From NCBI RefSeq assembly GCF_012927205.1, contig NZ_JABBGC010000001.1, positions 3,782,810-3,846,809 of the forward strand: a DNA stretch of 64,000 bases, given 5' to 3'. Within the stretch, counting starts at the first letter, position 1; each line of letters starts with the position of its first letter. Of this stretch, positions 41,099 to 50,252 are shown piece by piece. The position numbers and the translations under genes are program-made. The stretch comes from Chitinophaga fulva (GTDB lineage Bacteria; Bacteroidota; Bacteroidia; Chitinophagales; Chitinophagaceae). The notes below the pieces were generated by a model. It was not told the DNA's origin, made no database searches, and was given only the letters and a program-made list of their open reading frames with translations.

Positions 41099-42211
41099 AT
41101 GCAAAACATTAAAAAGCTTTATATACCTGCAGCTGTTTTTATTATATCCATCCAGGGCATCATCCTCACCGGCTGCGGCAGCAAAACGGTTCCTGACAAA
41201 GCCGCCCAATGGGCGCTCAGCGACTCGCTGCTTCGTACGCTGGTGGTGGATACTGCCGTTACCGCGTCTGTGGACAATGAAATTATGCTGACCGGAAAAA
41301 TCAGCGAAAACGAAGACAAAACGGCCCGTATCTTCCCGATGGTGAGTGGTATCGTGACCGAAGTGAAAGTGCATTCCGGCGATTTCGTCAAAAAAGGACA
41401 GGTGCTCGCTGTGATCAAAAGCCCTGAAATGGCGGGCTTCACGGCAGATCAACGTATAACCGCCAGCGATATGGCCACTGCCAAACGTAATATGGAGGTA
41501 GCGGAATCTTTCTACAAAAGCGGGTTGAACTCCCGGAAGGATTATGAAGAGGCTAAAAGCAATTACGATAAAGCGGTAGCAGCCTACAATAAGTCCAGCG
41601 CCGTACTGGAAATAAACGGCGGCGCGCATCAAACCAGCTACATGGTAAAAGCGCCGGTACCGGGATTTGTGATCAATAAAAGAGCTGCTGAAAGCATGCA
41701 ATGGCGGCCCGATAATTCAGACCCCATCTTTGTAGTGGCCGATCTCAATAACGTATGGGCCATGATCAATGTGTTTGAATCTGATATATCCGGTATCCGT
41801 GAAGGAGACCAGGTACAGATGTCCACCTTGTCTTATCCCGACAAAACATTTACCGGTAAGATAGATAAGATTTATAATGTGCTGGACCCCGAGACGAAAG
41901 TGATGAAAGCCAGAGTAGTAGTGGACAACCCGGGCTTTTTCCTGAAGCCGGAAATGTTTGTGCGCGCCAAAGCCAAACGCCACGTAGATTCCAACCTGGT
42001 CAGCATCCCGTCACGCGGTATCATCTTCGACCATGATAAATACTATGTGCTGGTGCTGACAAATGCCAAACCGGGCGTGGCTATCCGGGAAATACACGTT
42101 GCCAAAACGGTGGAAGGCCGTACCTACATCGCCTCCGGGTTGAAAGAAGGGGAGCATATTATCGCTTCCCGTCAGGTATTCATTTATGACACACTGAGCG
42201 ATCAGCAGTAA
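41099..42211 (+). CDS. RND periplasmic adaptor subunit (CusB/CzcB-like lipoprotein)
   Basis: 371 aa from ATG 41099. A lipobox (IILTGC, Cys near residue 25) anchors it to the membrane. MVSGIVTEVKVHSGDFVKKG is the first lipoyl half, then a short alpha hairpin (about 115-170), VKAPVPGFVINKRA as second half, and a beta barrel with VWAMINVFESDISGIREGD. Adaptor proteins of this type link the RND pump to the TolC channel. Sits between the channel and pump genes with gaps of 17 and 18 bp. No Met-rich metal-binding N-terminus is visible. Confidence 0.92.
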   Translation: MQNIKKLYIPAAVFIISIQGIILTGCGSKTVPDKAAQWALSDSLLRTLVVDTAVTASVDNEIMLTGKISENEDKTARIFPMVSGIVTEVKVHSGDFVKKGQVLAVIKSPEMAGFTADQRITASDMATAKRNMEVAESFYKSGLNSRKDYEEAKSNYDKAVAAYNKSSAVLEINGGAHQTSYMVKAPVPGFVINKRAAESMQWRPDNSDPIFVVADLNNVWAMINVFESDISGIREGDQVQMSTLSYPDKTFTGKIDKIYNVLDPETKVMKARVVVDNPGFFLKPEMFVRAKAKRHVDSNLVSIPSRGIIFDHDKYYVLVLTNAKPGVAIREIHVAKTVEGRTYIASGLKEGEHIIASRQVFIYDTLSDQQ

Positions 42212-42229
42212 ACCCTAAAGGCCAGCATT

Positions 42230-45200
42230 ATGAACAGATTCATTAAGCAGATACTTGCTTTCTCCCTGAAGAATAAATATTTCATTTTTTTTGCCGCCGG
42301 CGTGATGGCCATTGCAGGCTATCTCAGCTTTAAACAGATAGGGGTGGACGCTTTCCCGGACGTGACCAATACCACGGTGACGATCATCACCCAATGGCAG
42401 GGGCGCAGCGCAGAAGAAGTCGAAAAATTCGTGACCCGTCCCATCGAAATAGCGATGAACCGGGCGCAGAAAAAAACACATATCCGTTCCTCCTCCCTGT
42501 TTGGGTTGTCGGTCGTGAAAGTGATCTTTGACGATGATGTGGACGATACTTTCGCCCGGCAACAGATCAACAACAACATCGCGTCGGCCAACCTTCCGGA
42601 AGGGGTGGACCCGGAGATAGAACCACCTTACGGGCCTACCGGCGAAATTTACCGTTACACGCTCGAAAGCAGCAAACTGAATATTGAGCAACTGAAAACC
42701 CTGCAGGACTGGGTGGTGGAACGCAACCTGCTGGCCGTGCCTGGCGTGGCGGATATTGTGAGCTTCGGTGGTGAAGTGAAAATTTACCAGGTGACAATGA
42801 ACCCTGATAAGGCCGTGCAGTACGGCATCACCGCACAGGAAATGTTTCAGGCGCTTTCCAAAAGCAATATCAACGTAGGGGGCGACGTAATCGTCAAAAA
42901 CGCGCAGGCATACGTGGTGCGCGGTATTGGGGTGCTCAATAATGTGGAGGAAATCAAAAATGTGATCGTAGACCATATTGGCGGCACGCCCATCCTCGTA
43001 AAAGATGTGGCCGATGTATCGGTGGCCGCGCTGCCACGTCTGGGGCAGGTGGGCCGCGATCGCGACAATGATATGGTGGAAGGCATTGTGGTGATGCGCA
43101 AAGGGGAGAACCCTGCCAACGTGATCGTGGAGCTGAAGAAAAAAATAGAAGAACTGAATACCCGCATCCTGCCCGACGATGTGAAAATTAAAACGTTCTA
43201 CAACCGGGAAGACCTGATCGATTTCTCCACCCATACGGTGTTGCACAACATGATCGAGGGCATCATTTTCGTGACGGTGATTGTTTTCATTTTCATGGCC
43301 GACTGGCGCACAACGGTCATCGTGGCGGTAGTGATACCATTGGCATTGTTATTTGCCTTTATCTGCCTGAAGTTGAAAGGCATGAGTGCCAACCTGCTCT
43401 CTATGGGCGCTATCGACTTTGGTATCATCATAGATGGCGCCGTAGTGATGATGGAAGGGATTTTTGTGGTGCTGGACAGGAAAGCGCACCAGGTGGGCAT
43501 GGAGCGGTTCAACCGGCTGAGCAAGCTGGGCATGATCCGCAAAGCCTGCATGGAAAACGGTAAAGGCATTTTCTTTGCCAAACTGATCATCATCACTGGG
43601 TTGCTGCCCATCTTTACTTTTGAGAAAGTGGAAGGGAAGATGTTCTCCCCGCTGGCGTGGACGTTGGGTTTTGCGCTGTTGGGCGCACTGATACTCACGT
43701 TTACGCTGGTACCAGCTATGGCTAGTGTGCTGCTGCGTAAAAACGTGAGAGAGAAAGAAAATTTCTTCCTGAAATTTGTAAACCGTACTACATCGCGCCT
43801 GTTTAATTATACCTTCCATCACCGCCGGCTGGTGTTCACCTTTTCGATGATTGTATTGATAATAGGACTGTACTGTTTCCGTTTTCTGGGGACGGAGTTC
43901 CTGCCGCAGCTCAATGAGGGCGCCATCTATATCAGGGCAACCGGCCCGCTGAGCACTTCCCTGGAGGAGTCGGTAAGAGTGGCCAATGAAATGCGCAAAA
44001 AAATATTGGTGTTCCCGGAAGTGAAACAGGTGATGTCGCAAACGGGCCGCCCCAATGACGGTACCGATGCTACTGGCTTTTATAATATTGAGTTTCATGT
44101 GGACATCTATCCGCAGGACGAATGGAAGAGCGGGATCTCCAAAGAAGAGCTCATTCGCAGGATGAATGCCAGGCTGGACGGGACGCCCGGCGTGACGCTC
44201 AATTTCTCGCAGCCTATTATGGACAACGTGGAAGAAGCGGTGTCCGGTGTAAAAGGTTCCATTGTGGTGAAGCTTTTTGGAGATGATTTTAAGACCGTCG
44301 AAAAACACGAAGAGCAGATCGAGAAAATCCTCAAAACCGTGAAGGGCATTGAAGATTTGGGTATCATGCGCAATATTGGCCAGCCGGAGCTGCGTATCAA
44401 CCTGAACCAGCAAAAGATGGCGCTCTATGGCGTTACCACAGAAGACGCCAACTCAGTGATCGAAATGGCGATCGGTGGTAAGGCGGCCACCAAAATATAT
44501 GAGGGCGAAAGGAACTTTGATCTGCGTATCCGTTACCCGGAAGGCTTCCGGGAAGATGAAGTGGCTATTGGCAATCTGTCCATTCCCACGCTGCGGGGCA
44601 ACAAAATACCGTTGAAGGAGATTGCCGATATCAGTCATATTATTGGTCCGAGTATGATTTACCGCGACAAGCACCAGCGTTACGGGGCGATCAAGTTTTC
44701 CGTGCGTGGCCGCGACCTTGGCAGCACTATTGCCGAAGCCCGGCGGAAGGTGGACGAGCAGGTAACGTTGCCTAAAAATTACTTCCTGGAGTGGGCCGGT
44801 GACTTTGAAAACCAGCAGCGTGCCACCAAAAGGCTCACGCAGGTGGTACCTATCAGCCTGTTCCTGATTTTCCTGTTTCTCTTTATCCTGTTTGGACGGA
44901 TGAAAGATGCCCTGCTGGTGCTGAATAACGTACCGTTTGCGATCATTGGTGGCATCTTCTCATTGTGGCTCACGGGCATTAACTTCAGCATTTCCGCTGG
45001 TATCGGGTTTATCGCTTTGTTTGGTATCTGTGTGCAGAATGGTGTGATCCTGCTTACCAAGTTCAAAACGAATATCAGAGGGATGCACCAGTATTCAGAC
45101 AGCCTTTTGGCGCAGGCCATACATGATGGGGTAGAGTCGCGTATACGGCCTGTGATCATGACGGCCATGATGGCCGCCATTGGGTTGCTGCCGGCTGCGA

Positions 45201-45349
45201 TGAGCCATGGTATTGGTTCAGAGACCGCGCGGCCATTGGCCCGTGTGGTGATCGGAGGTTTGATCACCGATACCTTGTTCAACCTGTTTATCTTCCCGAT
45301 TGTGTTTTATTGGGTATATCGCAGGATGTTGAGAAAAGCAGAAGCGTAA
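42230..45349 (+). CDS. CusA/CzcA-type heavy-metal-efflux RND transporter
   Basis: 1039 aa, normal for HME-RND pumps with 12 helices and two large periplasmic loops. The proton-relay helix reads GAIDFGIIIDGAVVMME (about 394-410), with the two Asp and Glu residues diagnostic of the heavy-metal branch rather than drug pumps. Opening KYFIFFAAGVMAIAGYLSFK, then DAFPDVTNTTVTI and the GRSAEEVEKFVTRPIE motif, confirms it. Probably exports Cu+/Ag+ or Zn2+/Co2+/Cd2+. Part of the five-gene unit 37662-45349, ending at an intrinsic terminator. Confidence 0.95.
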   Translation: MNRFIKQILAFSLKNKYFIFFAAGVMAIAGYLSFKQIGVDAFPDVTNTTVTIITQWQGRSAEEVEKFVTRPIEIAMNRAQKKTHIRSSSLFGLSVVKVIFDDDVDDTFARQQINNNIASANLPEGVDPEIEPPYGPTGEIYRYTLESSKLNIEQLKTLQDWVVERNLLAVPGVADIVSFGGEVKIYQVTMNPDKAVQYGITAQEMFQALSKSNINVGGDVIVKNAQAYVVRGIGVLNNVEEIKNVIVDHIGGTPILVKDVADVSVAALPRLGQVGRDRDNDMVEGIVVMRKGENPANVIVELKKKIEELNTRILPDDVKIKTFYNREDLIDFSTHTVLHNMIEGIIFVTVIVFIFMADWRTTVIVAVVIPLALLFAFICLKLKGMSANLLSMGAIDFGIIIDGAVVMMEGIFVVLDRKAHQVGMERFNRLSKLGMIRKACMENGKGIFFAKLIIITGLLPIFTFEKVEGKMFSPLAWTLGFALLGALILTFTLVPAMASVLLRKNVREKENFFLKFVNRTTSRLFNYTFHHRRLVFTFSMIVLIIGLYCFRFLGTEFLPQLNEGAIYIRATGPLSTSLEESVRVANEMRKKILVFPEVKQVMSQTGRPNDGTDATGFYNIEFHVDIYPQDEWKSGISKEELIRRMNARLDGTPGVTLNFSQPIMDNVEEAVSGVKGSIVVKLFGDDFKTVEKHEEQIEKILKTVKGIEDLGIMRNIGQPELRINLNQQKMALYGVTTEDANSVIEMAIGGKAATKIYEGERNFDLRIRYPEGFREDEVAIGNLSIPTLRGNKIPLKEIADISHIIGPSMIYRDKHQRYGAIKFSVRGRDLGSTIAEARRKVDEQVTLPKNYFLEWAGDFENQQRATKRLTQVVPISLFLIFLFLFILFGRMKDALLVLNNVPFAIIGGIFSLWLTGINFSISAGIGFIALFGICVQNGVILLTKFKTNIRGMHQYSDSLLAQAIHDGVESRIRPVIMTAMMAAIGLLPAAMSHGIGSETARPLARVVIGGLITDTLFNLFIFPIVFYWVYRRMLRKAEA

Positions 45350-45377
45350 TAGTCTGGTTGGTTGTTTTATAAATGAG

Positions 45378-45413
45378 AAAAGCCGCGGAGCGTTCGTCTC
45401 TCGCGGCTTTTTT
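45378..45413 (+). terminator. Intrinsic terminator after the RND operon
   Basis: AAAAGCCGCG (45378-45387) pairs with CGCGGCTTTT (45402-45411), with the intervening arm also partly paired, followed by a T run to 45413. It lies 29 bp after the RND stop and could also stop the convergent AI-2E gene. Confidence 0.8.
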
Positions 45414-45433
45414 GTATATAGTATGTTTTGTTA

Positions 45434-46576
45434 TTATTTTTTTTCGGGCGATTCAGGAGCCTTTGTGAGATCGTCCACGCCAGGCTGTCCTTTTTGTTCG
45501 GCTATCTGGTTCACCGTTTCAGTTTTCTCTTTTTGTTCATCTCCCAATAGGATAGCCCACGGGTTCATATAATCCACGCTTTCACATACTATTTTGATGA
45601 TGGCGATGATCGGGATAGCGAGGAACATACCGGGGATGCCCCATAACATGTTGCCCATTACCACGCCGATGATGGTCACCAGTGCGTTGATCTTCACTTT
45701 GGAGCCTACGATGCGGGGGAGAAGCACGTTGCTGTCCAGCAGGTGAACGAGGAACAGGGAGATGCCTACCTGTAAAGCAGCTATAGGCGTGCCCGTAGTG
45801 AGGGTGACCAGCATGCTGATGATCAGGGCCGTAAAAATGCCGATATAGGGGATGATATTGAAGATGGCTGCCATTACCCCCAGCAGGATAGCGTATTTGA
45901 TGCCGAGAATCAGGAATACGGTGGTGTTGAGAACGGCCACCACGACCATTTCTATCATCAGGCCGCCCACATAGCTTTTGATGATAAAGCGGGTACGGGC
46001 GAGCACGTCGAGCAGGGTGTCGCGGTGTTTGTCCTGGAACAGTCTTACGAGGAAGGTCACCAGCAGTTTGCGGTAAAACAGCATAAAGAAGGAATACAGC
46101 AGGACAAAAACCACGAAGATGATCAGGGAAGACACTGATAAAAAGGTCTGGCTGATGAAGCTGGTGGCTGTGCCCAGTGTTCCGAGGGCGGCCTTTTGCA
46201 GGTAGCTGAGCTGAGCGTTGGAACTGATATGGAATTTATGGTCAATCCATTCCTGCAGGGAGGTGACCGTGTCCAGCAGTTTCTTTTCGAGCTGCGGGAA
46301 GTCGGCGATGAATGCCTGCATCTGTGTGCCCATGGCGAGCATGATCAGGAGGATGACGATCACAAACAGCAGTACAGCGATCGCGGCGGCCAGTCCACGG
46401 GGAAATTTGTGTTTTTCCAGGAAGTAGGTTACCGGCAATAGCATAATGGAGATGAGGAATGCAAACAGCAGGGGGATAATGATCCCACTGGCTGTATGGG
46501 CGATATACACCAGTAAAATAAGCGATAAAAGGGTAAAGGTAAGCCTCGCGGTAAAAGGGAGCTTAAACTCGGTCAT
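45434..46576 (-). CDS. AI-2E family transporter (TqsA/PerM-like)
   Basis: 380 aa from ATG 46576; a TTG at 46594 would add six residues. Seven to eight helices: two at the N-terminus (LTFTLLSLILLVYIAHTASG and LLFAFLISIMLLPVTYFLE), one at about 70-90, a periplasmic amphipathic helix, then the C-terminal bundle with GIKYAILLGVMAAIFNIIPYIG and ALVTIIGVVMGNMLWGIPGM, which are family hallmarks. Some members export autoinducer-2, others act as Na+/H+ antiporters. The tail is polar (EKTETVNQIAEQKGQPG). Confidence 0.9.
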   Translation of the reverse strand: MTEFKLPFTARLTFTLLSLILLVYIAHTASGIIIPLLFAFLISIMLLPVTYFLEKHKFPRGLAAAIAVLLFVIVILLIMLAMGTQMQAFIADFPQLEKKLLDTVTSLQEWIDHKFHISSNAQLSYLQKAALGTLGTATSFISQTFLSVSSLIIFVVFVLLYSFFMLFYRKLLVTFLVRLFQDKHRDTLLDVLARTRFIIKSYVGGLMIEMVVVAVLNTTVFLILGIKYAILLGVMAAIFNIIPYIGIFTALIISMLVTLTTGTPIAALQVGISLFLVHLLDSNVLLPRIVGSKVKINALVTIIGVVMGNMLWGIPGMFLAIPIIAIIKIVCESVDYMNPWAILLGDEQKEKTETVNQIAEQKGQPGVDDLTKAPESPEKK

Positions 46577-46708
46577 GGGTTTGCGTTTACTCAAATTTAT
46601 TAAAAATCATATGTTTTTGCATGTGAAATTATCTAATGCCGGATTTCACTACCTAAAAAGCGATGCATTTGTTATTTTGTTGCAAACGCTGGAAAAAAAT
46701 TGCCCTTT

Positions 46709-47800
46709 ATGAAAAAACTATTGACCATGCTATTGCTGCTGTTAGGCAGCGCTGTACTGTTCCCGTCTTCTTCCACCGCCTTACCGAAAGATACGTTGCC
46801 TGTCCGTGGTTTTTGCATCGCTGCACCCACGGGGGCCGGACTGGCGCCATTCCTGAAATTTATCCGGGAAGAGCTGGCACCGCGGCATATCAACACGCTG
46901 GTGCTGCGGGTGGATTTCAACTATGAGTATACCTCTCACCCTGAGCTGCGCGACCCTGGCGCGCTGACGAAAGCCCAGGTAAAGGAGCTGGTGCAGGTAT
47001 GCCGGCAGCACCAGATACAGCTGATCCCGCAGATCAACCTGTTGGGCCATCAGTCCTGGGCCGGTACCACGATGAACCTGTTAAAGGTGTATCCTGATTT
47101 TGATGAAACCCCCTGGGTGAAAATGCCGGCCAAATATGAATGGCCTAATGCCGATGGCCTGTATTGTAAGAGTTATTGCCCGTTGCATCCGGGTGTCCAC
47201 AAAGTGGTATTTGAGCTGGTGGACGAAGTCCTGGACGTGTTTGAGGCTACCGCGTTCCATGCTGGCATGGACGAGGTGTTTTACATCGGGGAGGATAAAT
47301 GTCCGCGTTGCGGCGGCCGCGACAAAGCAGAGCTGTATGCTGGTGAAGTATGGACCATCCGCAACCATCTGGCGCAGAAAGGCCGTACCTTATGGATTTG
47401 GGGCGACCGCCTGCTGGATGGCAAAACAACCGGTATGGGCATGTGGGAAGCCAGTATGAACAATACACACCGCGCCGTGGACCTGGTGCCTAAAGACATT
47501 ATGATCTGTGACTGGCACTATGAGCGTCCTGACAAGTCGCCGGTTTATTTTGCGTCCAAAGGATTGCAGGTGATCACTTGTCCGTGGCGGATGCCGGATA
47601 ATGCGGTAGCGCAACTGAAAGACATGTATGATTTCCGTAGTACCGCCACCAAGGAGATGAAACCCCGTTACCAGGGTATGATGCAGACCGTATGGTCAGA
47701 TGCCGGCCATTTCCTGGATGAGTTCTATGGCCGTGGCAAACCGCAGAAAGATACAGTCAACACAAGCGCCAACTGCTTCCGTGCCATATTCACGAAATAA
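46709..47800 (+). CDS. Secreted GH20-like glycoside hydrolase
   Basis: 363 aa with signal peptide (ATG 46709, MKKLLTMLLLLLGSAV). A compact barrel without the N-terminal GH20b domain: INTLVLRVDFNYEY, LIPQINLLGHQSW, and the catalytic pair Asp188-Glu189 in HAGMDEVFYIGEDKCPRCGG, with Cys198 and Cys201 just after. WIWGDRLLDG and WRMPDNAV line the pocket. These are GH20-type hexosaminidase features, but the sequence is distant from the enzyme at 13420-15009 and only two thirds its length. Substrate not assigned; it may act on chitin or host glycans. Confidence 0.82.
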   Translation: MKKLLTMLLLLLGSAVLFPSSSTALPKDTLPVRGFCIAAPTGAGLAPFLKFIREELAPRHINTLVLRVDFNYEYTSHPELRDPGALTKAQVKELVQVCRQHQIQLIPQINLLGHQSWAGTTMNLLKVYPDFDETPWVKMPAKYEWPNADGLYCKSYCPLHPGVHKVVFELVDEVLDVFEATAFHAGMDEVFYIGEDKCPRCGGRDKAELYAGEVWTIRNHLAQKGRTLWIWGDRLLDGKTTGMGMWEASMNNTHRAVDLVPKDIMICDWHYERPDKSPVYFASKGLQVITCPWRMPDNAVAQLKDMYDFRSTATKEMKPRYQGMMQTVWSDAGHFLDEFYGRGKPQKDTVNTSANCFRAIFTK

Positions 47801-47823
47801 GGAAAACAAAATCATAAAAAGCT

Positions 47824-48019
47824 CAGGGCTGGTCAAAAGATCAGCCCTGTTGCATTTCAGTATCTTTGTCGCTGCTGAAGAAAACAGCATAAATACCTAT
47901 TCGCAAATAAGCAACGAAAATCACAAGGCGGCCAAAAAAGCCGCCCCTGTTGCATTAATATCTTCTTTTGCCGTGATAGAAAACTGAACAATATCGTAGC
48001 CCAGGGCTTCAGCCCTGGG
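47824..48019. repeat. Cluster of three intergenic hairpins with 100-bp-spaced units
   Basis: Hairpin 1: CAGGGCTG (47824-47831) with CAGCCCTG (47842-47849). Hairpin 2: GGCGGC (47927-47932) with GCCGCC (47940-47945). Each is followed by the identical CCCTGTTGCATT (47845-47856 and 47945-47956), exactly 100 bp apart. Hairpin 3: CCCAGGGCT (48000-48008) with AGCCCTGGG (48011-48019). The first unit contains TATCTTTG at 47861-47868, a perfect -7 sequence. Confidence 0.7.
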
Positions 48020-48021
48020 GA

Positions 48022-48948
48022 CTAATAATGTTTGCGAAGCAACGGAATATAAATTTCGCAGGCGGAGGTGCCATTGAGCACCATAAAGAAGTGGTTGCCG
48101 CTCATTTTGAAATTTCCTTCCTTACAGTTCTGGTTAATGAAATTGTACATGGGGATGCCTGCTGTGGCAAAGTCCATGGGGACGGGGAGCCGCAGGTAGG
48201 TGCCGCCGGGGATGCGTTTGCGCATCAGGTAGCCGTAGTTGTCGTCCATGTATTGGTGTGCCACGGCAGCATGGAGCGGGATGCTAAGGCCGGCGTAGAT
48301 GGATATTTTTTCGTAGTCGGTGACTGGTACTGAGTCCAGCGTGCCGGTGATGATTTTAGCGGTAGCTATTTCTATTTGTCCCAGTATTTTGTTGAAGGCG
48401 TTGTAGTACTGGTTCATTTTGGCGATCATTTCACCGATCGGGTTCTGGCCGCGGGACAGCAGGGAATAGTACAATACGGAGTCGGGGAGTTGTACCCTTT
48501 CGCCGCGGTCGTACCGGAAGAAGTTTCCGAATATGTCTGTACCTGCCGTGGTGGTGATGGTTTCAATGATCTGGATGGTCCTTTTTTCGTTGGGTAGTTC
48601 AGCGATGCGGCGGAACTCTTTGGGGCTTTCCTTAAAATGTTGTTTGAAAGCCTTGCTGAAAGCTGCCGTGGTAGCGTATCCGCAAAGGTCGCTGATGATG
48701 CCGATGGAGTGGCCGCTATGGCGCAGGAGGCCGGCGGACAGTTCCAGGCGGTGGCGTTTTACGTAGTGCCAGAAAGGTTCTCCCATGTAATCGGCGAAGT
48801 TGTGATAGAAATAGGAGTAGGAGATACCAAGGCGGTCGGACACATCTTTGATACTGAAAGTATCGCCTACGTGATCGTCCGCAAAGGACATCCCCTGCAG
48901 GGCAAGATGCTCCAGTTGTTGTTTGGTGATAACAGCAGTTTTTGACAT
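48022..48948 (-). CDS. AraC-family transcriptional regulator with C-terminal effector domain
   Basis: 308 aa. The AraC-type DNA-binding domain is at the N-terminus (about 15-115): FSIKDVSDRLGISYSYFYHNF as the first helix-turn-helix, then DLCGYATTAAFSKAFKQHFK with the family's SxxY/F-AFSKAFK pattern and ESPKEFRR. The C-terminal half (about 125-300) resembles a GyrI/BmrR-type effector-binding fold (IPGGTYLRLPVPMD, MYNFINQNC). Likely a small-molecule-responsive activator. Target unknown; the neighbours are a GH20-like gene convergent to it. Confidence 0.87.
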   Translation of the reverse strand: MSKTAVITKQQLEHLALQGMSFADDHVGDTFSIKDVSDRLGISYSYFYHNFADYMGEPFWHYVKRHRLELSAGLLRHSGHSIGIISDLCGYATTAAFSKAFKQHFKESPKEFRRIAELPNEKRTIQIIETITTTAGTDIFGNFFRYDRGERVQLPDSVLYYSLLSRGQNPIGEMIAKMNQYYNAFNKILGQIEIATAKIITGTLDSVPVTDYEKISIYAGLSIPLHAAVAHQYMDDNYGYLMRKRIPGGTYLRLPVPMDFATAGIPMYNFINQNCKEGNFKMSGNHFFMVLNGTSACEIYIPLLRKHY

Positions 48949-49277
48949 ACTCGATTTTTGGTTACTTCACGGGATGGGTGATTCGCTTACTTCCTTATTA
49001 AAAATGGGCACGGATGTATTAAAGTTATCTTCCAAGTTAATTTTTTTTGACCGTAACCCGTTTGTTTTTTTGAGAAAAAAAATTACAGGTTGATAACCAA
49101 TATTGTATGATCTAAAAAGTGAAACTATTTTGATCATATGGAGATTTTCTGCTATTGATTTACCCCGATTTTACCCACTGGTTGATTCAAAAAAAGCCAG
49201 AATGGACAACTTTTTGTCCGGTTGATTTGATAATTTTAGGCATAGGGCTATATCCAGCTAACCACGATTAAAAGACA
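48949..49277. other. Gene-free region upstream of the AraC regulator
   Basis: 329 bp, AT-rich, between divergent genes. It contains a GGACAA-CTTTT-TGTCC inverted repeat around 49203-49220, which could be an operator, and no obvious RNA gene. No exact TAnnTTTG -7 site was found on either strand. Confidence 0.4.
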
Positions 49278-49667
49278 TTGCAACGCTTTATTTCCATCCG
49301 ATCTTCCTTCTTATCAATCCTGTTATCGGGTTGTGCCGGCCGTGACGCCATCCAGCAGGGTGCCGCGTCATCACAGACTGCCGGCAGCGGTACGTCATGG
49401 GCACTGTATATACTGGTGCCCTTGTTTGTATTGCTGGCAACTGTGTTGCTGATATGCTGGATGGTGATGGTACGCCAGCGCAAAGCCTTGTTGCTGGCGG
49501 AGGTGAACCTGCATCAGCAGGAGATACGTTCTGCCTCACTGGTATTTCAGCTACGGGAAGCCACCCGAAAGTGCAAAGCGTTAGAGCATAAAACGGCTAC
49601 CTCTCAGCCACATAAAAATTCCGGCAGGTCCCAGCCGGAAGATGACGATGATTTCCCCGACATGTAA
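49278..49667 (+). CDS. Hypothetical lipoprotein with one membrane helix
   Basis: 129 aa if started at the TTG 49278; no upstream or nearby ATG gives a signal sequence. Residues 1-20 (MQRFISIRSSFLSILLSGCA) look like a lipoprotein signal with Cys19. A second hydrophobic stretch (LYILVPLFVLLATVLLICW, about 43-62) is followed by a charged, Gln/Glu-rich helical tail ending in EDDDDFPDM. No family is recognised. Coding status is less certain because of the TTG start and low similarity to known families. Confidence 0.45.
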   Translation: MQRFISIRSSFLSILLSGCAGRDAIQQGAASSQTAGSGTSWALYILVPLFVLLATVLLICWMVMVRQRKALLLAEVNLHQQEIRSASLVFQLREATRKCKALEHKTATSQPHKNSGRSQPEDDDDFPDM

Positions 49668-49714
49668 TGACAGCCATCCATCTATTTTTTGGGGTATATT
49701 TACCTGTATTTCAG

Positions 49715-49722
49715 TAGGTTTG
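49715..49722 (+). promoter_or_regulatory. -7 element abutting the DsrE gene start
   Basis: TAGGTTTG at 49715-49722 matches TAnnTTTG. The DsrE ATG at 49728 begins five bases later, so transcription would start at or next to the start codon (leaderless mRNA). Confidence 0.5.
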
Positions 49723-49727
49723 TTGCC

Positions 49728-50075
49728 ATGCAAGTCATTTTCCAGATTACATCTGCTGCCCCGGATGCCCAGAAAGCTTTGTTGGGCCAGCTTAATAACC
49801 TGTTACAATATTATACCGACCGGCAATCCCGTATAACCGTGGAGGTAGCCGTGCACGGCGACGCTTATCCGTTATTGTTTACGGCTGATAATCCATTTGC
49901 AGATAAAGTAAAAGACCTGCATACCCGGTCAGTACGCTGGCTGATTTGCCAGAATACGATCAATGGCAAACAGCTGAAGATGGAGCAGTTGCTGCCTTTT
50001 GTGGAGGTAGTACCGGCGGCTGTAGCCCATCTGGTGGAGCGGCAGACAGAGGGTTGGTCCTATATCCGTTGCTGA
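49728..50075 (+). CDS. DsrE-like small sulfur-carrier-fold protein
   Basis: 115 aa from ATG 49728. MQVIFQITSAAPDAQKALLG, then VEVAVHGDAYPLLF, and CQNTINGKQLKMEQLLPFVEV with the conserved Cys near residue 75, matches the DsrE/DsrF-like fold. The characterised DsrE relays persulfides; many stand-alone members of Bacteroidota have unknown roles. The C-terminus AHLVERQTEGWSYIRC is typical. The longer frame from 49689 would precede the predicted transcript start. Confidence 0.78.
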   Translation: MQVIFQITSAAPDAQKALLGQLNNLLQYYTDRQSRITVEVAVHGDAYPLLFTADNPFADKVKDLHTRSVRWLICQNTINGKQLKMEQLLPFVEVVPAAVAHLVERQTEGWSYIRC

Positions 50076-50252
50076 TGTTATTTTCCGGATTTGTTTTTCA
50101 CAGCGTATTACTTAATTGGTTTATTAGTTTATTTTTACATCTTTAATAGTTTATTGGGAGAGAAGACTTTATTTTTGAGAACTGTTCACCAAATAAAACT
50201 GTTCATTAAAACGTTAAATAGATCAGGACTAACCTCTTAAAACCAAAATACT

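Noticed and set aside
42215..44413. Two long minus-strand frames opposite the RND pump
   Set aside because: Codon-bias shadows of the RND gene; no start context, promoter or conserved residues.
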